A stretch of 10,130 nucleotides of DNA, from the NCBI GenBank assembly GCA_934454035.1, contig CAKSFY010000079.1:1-10130 (forward strand), written 5' to 3'. Under the pieces are notes generated by a model. It ran no database searches. It had not been told where the DNA came from and saw only the letters and a list, made by a program, of their open reading frames with translations. A program made the position numbers and the translations under genes. Shown one piece after another: positions 6,484-10,130 of this stretch (positions within the stretch are counted from its first letter, which is position 1; every line of letters begins with the position of its first letter). The DNA is from an uncultured Clostridia bacterium. Its GTDB lineage: Bacteria > Bacillota > Clostridia > UBA1381.

Positions 6484-6533
6484 TATAGTATATGCTTAAA
6501 ATTATATTTACTATAATACAGAAGGTGATTGAC

Positions 6534-7091
6534 ATGAAAGACATCATAAAGCTGTTTTTGGCTTTTGCAAAAATCGGAGCGGTAACCTTTGGAGGAGGAT
6601 ATGCCATGCTGCCGATTCTTCAAAGAGATATTGTGGAAAAAAACGGCTGGGCAACAGATGAGGAACTGGTTGACTATTTTGCAATAGGTCAGTGTACGCC
6701 GGGAGTAATAGCGGTAAATACGGCTACTTTTATAGGCTATAAGCAAAAAGGAATCTTGGGCGGAATATTTGCCACACTCGGCGTTGTGTTCCCGTCAATT
6801 GTAATAATTTCAATAATAGCGGCATTTATAACAAATTTTGCAGATATTCCGGCAGTGCAGCATGCATTTAACGGAATAAGAGTATGTGTGTGTGTGCTTA
6901 TACTCAATTCGGTGCTTAAAATAGGAAAAAGTTCGGTTGTCGATAAGCCGACGGCACTGATTTTTGCCTTGGTTGTTATATTGTCGCTGTTTTTTAATGT
7001 TTCCGCGGCAATTTTGGTTATTGCTTCCGGTTTTGCAGGGTATATAATTAAACGAATCATAAGAGAGGAGCAAAAGAATGTTGATGATTGA
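6534..7091 (+). CDS. CHR-family (chromate-type) transporter, half-size subunit 1
   Basis: This is a 185-residue hydrophobic inner-membrane protein with about five or six membrane segments. It carries the CHR-family signatures FGGGYAMLPILQRDIVE (19-35), GQCTPGVIAVNTATFIGYK (52-70) and a following helix with VVFPS (84-88). Full-length ChrA proteins have two homologous halves. Short-chain CHR proteins are encoded as adjacent pairs and are thought to assemble as heterodimers. Known members export chromate by exchange or proton coupling, but many are uncharacterised and may carry other oxyanions. ATG 6534 has AAGGTGA at 6522-6528. An in-frame ATG at 6492 lacks a ribosome binding site and coincides with the predicted transcription start. 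The gene overlaps the next by 14 nt. A short TG-dinucleotide run (6885-6896) encodes VCVCV. Confidence 0.9.
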   Translation: MKDIIKLFLAFAKIGAVTFGGGYAMLPILQRDIVEKNGWATDEELVDYFAIGQCTPGVIAVNTATFIGYKQKGILGGIFATLGVVFPSIVIISIIAAFITNFADIPAVQHAFNGIRVCVCVLILNSVLKIGKSSVVDKPTALIFALVVILSLFFNVSAAILVIASGFAGYIIKRIIREEQKNVDD

Positions 7092-7623
7092 TTTATTTTT
7101 GTCATTTTTTAAAATAGGGCTTTTGTCGGTTGGCGGCGGACTTGCAACTCTTCCGTTTTTGTATGAGCTTGCACGTACGCGTGATTGGATAAGCGTCAGT
7201 GATATATCCAATCTGATTGCAATATCCGAATCCACTCCCGGACCGCTCGGTGTAAATATGTCTACCTATGTGGGTTTTTTGAAATTGGGACCTGTGGGCG
7301 CAGTTACATCTACAATCGGACTTATAACTCCGTCAATAATAACAATTATAATTGTCGCGAAGTTTTTGGATAAATTTAAAACAAGTGCGGTTGTGAAAAA
7401 TGTTTTTTACGGATTGCGTGCAGCATCCTGCGCACTTATCACGGTTGCAGGGATAGGTGTCGCGAAGCTGGCGTTTTTCGGAGCATCATATAAAGATTTT
7501 TTTTGGCAGGGTGCTTTGATGGCAGCCGTCATATTTGCTGCGACGAAAAAGCTTAAATGGCATCCGATAGTTTTTATTGCAATTTCCGCTGTAATCGGAA
7601 TTGTATTTCAATTTGAGTTATAG
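7078..7623 (+). CDS. CHR-family (chromate-type) transporter, half-size subunit 2
   Basis: The 181-residue membrane protein is homologous to the preceding gene product. Signatures are VGGGLATLPFLYELA (18-32), ESTPGPLGVNMSTYVGFLK (51-69) and IGLITPS (80-86), followed by several hydrophobic helices. Here the loop motif reads STPGPLGVN where subunit 1 has CTPGVIAVN, the usual divergence between the two partners of a short-chain pair. ATG 7078 has GAGAGGAG at 7063-7070 and starts inside the end of subunit 1, pointing to translational coupling and roughly equal amounts. Its TAG stop (7621-7623) is part of the AGGAGG site of the histidine kinase gene, so transporter and sensor are expressed together. 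The substrate (chromate or another anion) is not shown by the sequence. Confidence 0.9.
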   Translation: MLMIDLFLSFFKIGLLSVGGGLATLPFLYELARTRDWISVSDISNLIAISESTPGPLGVNMSTYVGFLKLGPVGAVTSTIGLITPSIITIIIVAKFLDKFKTSAVVKNVFYGLRAASCALITVAGIGVAKLAFFGASYKDFFWQGALMAAVIFAATKKLKWHPIVFIAISAVIGIVFQFEL

Positions 7624-7635
7624 GAGGTAATTTTT

Positions 7636-8691
7636 GTGAAAAAAATGCTTGCGATATTAAAAAACGTATTTATAAGTTTTCTGTTTTTACTTGCAAGCTT
7701 TGTAATTTGTCTTTGGTTGCATGGAAAAATGAGAACGACATATCTTATTCCGTCGGTTTATATCCTGGGTTGTTTTCTGACCTCGGTACTTACCGATGGA
7801 TATTTTTACGGTATTTCAGCAGCTGTAATAAGTGTTTTGGCTGTAAATTATGCATTTACTTTTCCTTTTTTCAAGATTAATTTTACCATTCCGGAAAATT
7901 TCTTTTCCGCATTGATAATGATAACAATATCAACAGTAACCTGCTTTATTACGACGCGGCTGAAAACTCGGGAAAAGGAACGAGCGGAATCTGCAAGGGA
8001 GCATATTACGGTTAGCCTTCTTCGTGCGCTTTCGCACGATTTGAGAACGCCGCTTACCACCATATACGGAGCCGGTACAGCTATTTTGGAAAATGGCGAT
8101 TATCTGACAGAGGAGCAAAAAGAGACAATGCTCATAGGAATAAGACAGGATTCTCAGAGACTTGCTCATATGGTGGATAATTTGCTTTCGGTAACAAAGC
8201 TTGAGTCGGATGATGCAAAGATTTTTAAAGCGCCGACTTCTTTGGACGAGCTTGTGGATTCGGTGCTGGTCAAACTGCGGTTAAGATATCCGGAATGGGA
8301 AGTAAATGTTGAGCTTCCGGATGAATTAATGATTATTCCTATGGATGCGGTGCTTATCGAACGGGTACTGATGAATATTCTTGATAATGCGGTGCTGCAT
8401 GCAAAGGGCATGACGGCTCTTTCGCTGAAGGTATATAAAAAAGGAGATAAAGCCGTTTTTGAAATCAAAGATAACGGCTGCGGAGTTGATTCGGAAAAAA
8501 TGAAAAACTTGTTTAAGGCAGGTTTTTCATCCCCGGTAAGTGACGGAAGGAGCCATAATATCGGTATTGGATTACTGGTATGCTCTACAATTATAAAGGC
8601 GCACGGCGGAGAAATAGAAGCGGAAAATTTAAAATCAGGCGGTGCACTGTTTCAATTTACATTGAATTTGGAGGAGTCAGAAAATGAATAA
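7636..8691 (+). CDS. KdpD-like membrane sensor histidine kinase lacking the KdpD N-terminal domains
   Basis: The 351-residue product has four membrane segments (about 10-28, 35-53, 57-78, 87-107) arranged like the DUF4118 membrane module of KdpD. A HisKA domain with phospho-acceptor His134 (LSHDLRTPLTTIYGA) follows. The HATPase domain has an N-box with Asn247/Asn251 (MNILDNAVLHA), a G1 box DNGCGV (279-284), and a G2 box NIGIGLLV (308-315). Full KdpD is ~900 residues; the cytosolic KdpD and USP-like domains that sense K+ status or c-di-AMP are absent. The start is GTG 7636, 8 nt after AGGAGG (7622-7627); the ATG at 7645 is too far from it. The gene overlaps the response regulator by 8 nt. There is no kdpFABC here, so it probably does not serve a Kdp ATPase in this locus. 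Confidence 0.9.
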   Translation: MKKMLAILKNVFISFLFLLASFVICLWLHGKMRTTYLIPSVYILGCFLTSVLTDGYFYGISAAVISVLAVNYAFTFPFFKINFTIPENFFSALIMITISTVTCFITTRLKTREKERAESAREHITVSLLRALSHDLRTPLTTIYGAGTAILENGDYLTEEQKETMLIGIRQDSQRLAHMVDNLLSVTKLESDDAKIFKAPTSLDELVDSVLVKLRLRYPEWEVNVELPDELMIIPMDAVLIERVLMNILDNAVLHAKGMTALSLKVYKKGDKAVFEIKDNGCGVDSEKMKNLFKAGFSSPVSDGRSHNIGIGLLVCSTIIKAHGGEIEAENLKSGGALFQFTLNLEESENE

Positions 8692-9400
8692 CAATAAGTA
8701 TAAAATTCTTGTAATTGAAGATGAAAAAAACATATGCAATATTGTAACAACGCTTTTGGAAGCAAATGACTATAAAACTATATCGGCAGATACATGCAAA
8801 AACGGAAAAATGATGTTTGCGTCATATCGCCCCGATTTGGTTATATTGGACTTGGGACTTCCGGATGAGGACGGTATGGAGTTTTTGAGAGAAATAAGAC
8901 AGAATTCCTTTACGCCGATTATTGTTTTATCGGTTCGGAGACATGAATCGGATAAAGTCGAGGCATTGGATGCAGGGGCAAATGATTACATAACAAAGCC
9001 GTTCGGCTCAGCAGAGCTGGTTGCAAGGGTGAGGACTGTGCTGAGAACAACAAGGCACAGCTCCGATGACGGATTGCTGCCGGGCGGTAAATTTGAAGCT
9101 AACGGACTTGTTATAGATTATGATGCAAGGCGCGTTTTTGTAAATTCAAATGAAATAAAGCTTACTCAGACAGAATACAACATTATAGCGTTATTGTCGG
9201 AGCATGCCGGGAAGGTGCTTACATATTCGTTTATAATAAAAGGAATATGGGGTTACAATGATATGGGAAGTATAAAAAAGCTTCAGGTAAATATGGCAAA
9301 TATCCGAAAAAAATTCGGTGAAAAGCCGGGTGAAAATAATTATATTGTTAATGAGCTCGGAGTAGGCTACAGAATGTGCGAACAAGATGAAAACAAATAA
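8684..9400 (+). CDS. KdpE-like response regulator (OmpR/PhoB family)
   Basis: The product has 238 residues. The receiver domain (6-122) has acidic pocket Glu12/Asp13, phospho-acceptor Asp56 (VILDLGLPDEDG), Ser83 (VLSVRRHESDKVEALDAGAN, typical of KdpE) and Lys105 (TKPFG). The winged-helix Trans_reg_C domain (~138-232) includes LTQTEYNIIALLSEHAGKVL (160-179) and ends in VNELGVGYRM. It is the partner of the upstream kinase, as the ATG at 8684 lies inside the kinase's last codons. Regulators of this family bind head-to-tail as dimers on direct repeats spaced 11 bp. Such a repeat begins only 2 nt after this gene's stop, just upstream of the symporter gene, making that gene a likely target. No terminator follows, so some read-through is possible. 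Confidence 0.92.
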   Translation: MNNNKYKILVIEDEKNICNIVTTLLEANDYKTISADTCKNGKMMFASYRPDLVILDLGLPDEDGMEFLREIRQNSFTPIIVLSVRRHESDKVEALDAGANDYITKPFGSAELVARVRTVLRTTRHSSDDGLLPGGKFEANGLVIDYDARRVFVNSNEIKLTQTEYNIIALLSEHAGKVLTYSFIIKGIWGYNDMGSIKKLQVNMANIRKKFGEKPGENNYIVNELGVGYRMCEQDENK

Positions 9401-9401
9401 A

Positions 9402-9421
9402 TCTTTACCGTTTCTTTACCG
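9402..9421 (+). promoter_or_regulatory. KdpE-box-like direct repeat, probable response-regulator operator
   Basis: TCTTTACCG occurs at 9402-9410 and again at 9413-9421, identical over 9 bp with an 11-bp period. This spacing suits OmpR/PhoB-family regulators. The core TTTACC..TTTACC resembles the E. coli KdpE site (from memory TTTATA and TTTACA 11 bp apart). It covers the -35 position of the following promoter (-10 at 9431), as in promoters where the regulator replaces the -35 contact. Confidence 0.6.
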
Positions 9422-9427
9422 ATAATA

Positions 9428-9450
9428 TGGTATAATAGGGGTATAATAGG
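9428..9450 (+). promoter_or_regulatory. Promoter with tandemly duplicated -10 box before the symporter gene
   Basis: GGTATAATAGG occurs twice without a gap (9429-9439, 9440-9450), giving two TATAAT boxes at 9431-9436 and 9442-9447. The first has an extended -10 (TGGTATAAT); the second does not. Neither has a good -35 hexamer, consistent with dependence on an activator. Predicted starts are near 9443 and 9454, before the AGGAGG site (9469-9474). Confidence 0.75.
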
Positions 9451-9481
9451 CAGATTGTGCCGAATAATAGGAGGAAAAAAT

Positions 9482-10130
9482 ATGGATGGACAAACAATGC
9501 AGATATTGTTTGCGATGATTATTTACATGGCAGCAGTAATTGCGATAGGAGTAATATTTGCCAAAACGGCAAATAAAAGCTCGGAGAATTATTTTCTCGG
9601 TGGCAGATCACTGGGACCGTGGGTAACGGCAATGAGCGCAGAAGCGTCGGACATGAGCGGATGGCTCTTGATGGGACTGCCGGGAGTGGCATACTGGTGC
9701 GGACTTGCAGACGCTGCATGGACGGCAATCGGACTTGCGGTCGGTACATACTTTAACTGGCTTATAGTGTCAAAGAGACTCAGACGCTACAGTATCAGGG
9801 CAAACAATTCAATTACCCTGCCCGAGTTTTTTTCAAATCGTTTCAGAGAGAATAAAAAGGTTATTATGACTTTATCGGCATTGTTTATTCTGATTTTCTT
9901 TACGGTTTATGCGGCAAGCTGCTTTGTGACATGCGGCAAGCTGTTCTCGACCTTGTTCGGGCTGCCTTATGTTACGATGATGATTGTCGGAGCTGCATTT
10001 GTGCTTATATATACAATCCTCGGCGGATTTCTTGCCGAGAGTGCTTCGGATTTTATGCAGAGTATTGTAATGATAATAGCACTTGCCGTGATAGTAACAA
10101 TAAGTACTGTAAAGGCAGGAGGTTTCGGAC
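9482..10130 (+). CDS. putP: Sodium/proline symporter, PutP type (sodium:solute symporter family), 3' truncated by window end
   Basis: The open frame of 216 codons runs off the window; full PutP proteins have about 500 residues. The membrane protein starts with a hydrophobic helix (6-28), then ENYFLGGRSLGPWVTAMSA (35-53) and SDMSGWLLMGLPGVAYWCGL (56-75). Asp57, Met58 and Ser59 match the Na+-site region of E. coli PutP (Asp55, Met56, Ser57), and Arg42 matches Arg40. These features point to proline rather than another solute. Further on, ITLPEFFSNRF (111-121) and YTILGGFLAESASDFMQ (177-193) are also typical. It imports proline with Na+ for nutrition or as a compatible solute. ATG 9482 follows AGGAGG by 7 nt. 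It lies 81 nt after the KdpE-like regulator gene, with its own promoter and a candidate binding site for that regulator. Confidence 0.9.
   Translation, partial: MDGQTMQILFAMIIYMAAVIAIGVIFAKTANKSSENYFLGGRSLGPWVTAMSAEASDMSGWLLMGLPGVAYWCGLADAAWTAIGLAVGTYFNWLIVSKRLRRYSIRANNSITLPEFFSNRFRENKKVIMTLSALFILIFFTVYAASCFVTCGKLFSTLFGLPYVTMMIVGAAFVLIYTILGGFLAESASDFMQSIVMIIALAVIVTISTVKAGGFG

Noticed and set aside
6492..6533. Upstream ATG start for CHR subunit 1
   Set aside because: It sits at the predicted transcription start and lacks a ribosome binding site, while ATG 6534 follows AAGGTGA. The added residues are not part of the CHR family signature.
9519..9749. A minus-strand open frame with many Pro, Arg and Ser residues opposite the symporter gene
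   Set aside because: The plus strand encodes unmistakable PutP motifs over the same bases, so the antisense frame is a by-product.
1..10130. CRISPR array, insertion sequence, tRNA, toxin-antitoxin or defence cassette
   Set aside because: No regularly spaced repeats, transposase or tRNA-like cloverleaf was seen, and every sizeable gene has a non-defence identity. The three small genes do not resemble a toxin-antitoxin pair that I know.

Overview
The window is AT-rich DNA that looks like a chromosome segment of a low-GC, endospore-type Gram-positive bacterium, most likely a gut-type Clostridia (Bacillota). The reasons are strong AGGAGG/AGGTGA ribosome binding sites before nearly every gene, sigma-A promoters with TATAAT boxes, intrinsic terminators with T-tracts, a cluster of small clostridial-type hypothetical proteins, and the sequence style of the recognisable proteins. 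I see no mobile elements, CRISPR array, tRNA or rRNA. The family and genus cannot be fixed from this window.

Layout. (1) 1-155: 3' end of an ABC transporter ATPase of the polar amino acid (GlnQ) type, closed by a clear terminator. (2) 266-1070: three tightly packed genes for small proteins of unknown function. The third has a hydrophobic C-terminus. The cluster ends in a long bidirectional hairpin shared with the convergent gene. (3) 1117-5438, minus strand: two cytoplasmic glycoside hydrolases, a large GH106-like enzyme followed by a short trehalase-like (GH37) enzyme that has its own consensus promoter. Divergent from them, at 5530-6366, is an AraC-family regulator with a cupin sensor domain. 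The two transcription units are separated by a 37-bp perfect inverted repeat holding two mirror-image, fully overlapping promoters. This is a regulated unit for taking apart an imported sugar or glycoside, with no transporter in view. (4) 6534-9400: an operon of two half-size CHR-family (chromate-type) transporter subunits, a short KdpD-like histidine kinase and a KdpE-like response regulator, with overlaps or near-zero spacing. (5) 9482-10130 (runs off the end): a PutP-type sodium/proline symporter. Its promoter carries an 11-bp-period direct repeat resembling a KdpE box and a tandem duplication of the -10 box.

How the genes may work together. The AraC regulator most likely controls the two hydrolases and itself through the shared divergent promoter. 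The KdpDE-like pair is co-transcribed with the anion transporter pair and may also control the adjacent proline symporter, which would link ion status to compatible-solute uptake. Both regulatory links are inferences from motif position and gene order. No gene in the window is broken, and I found no cassette of a known defence or mobile type.
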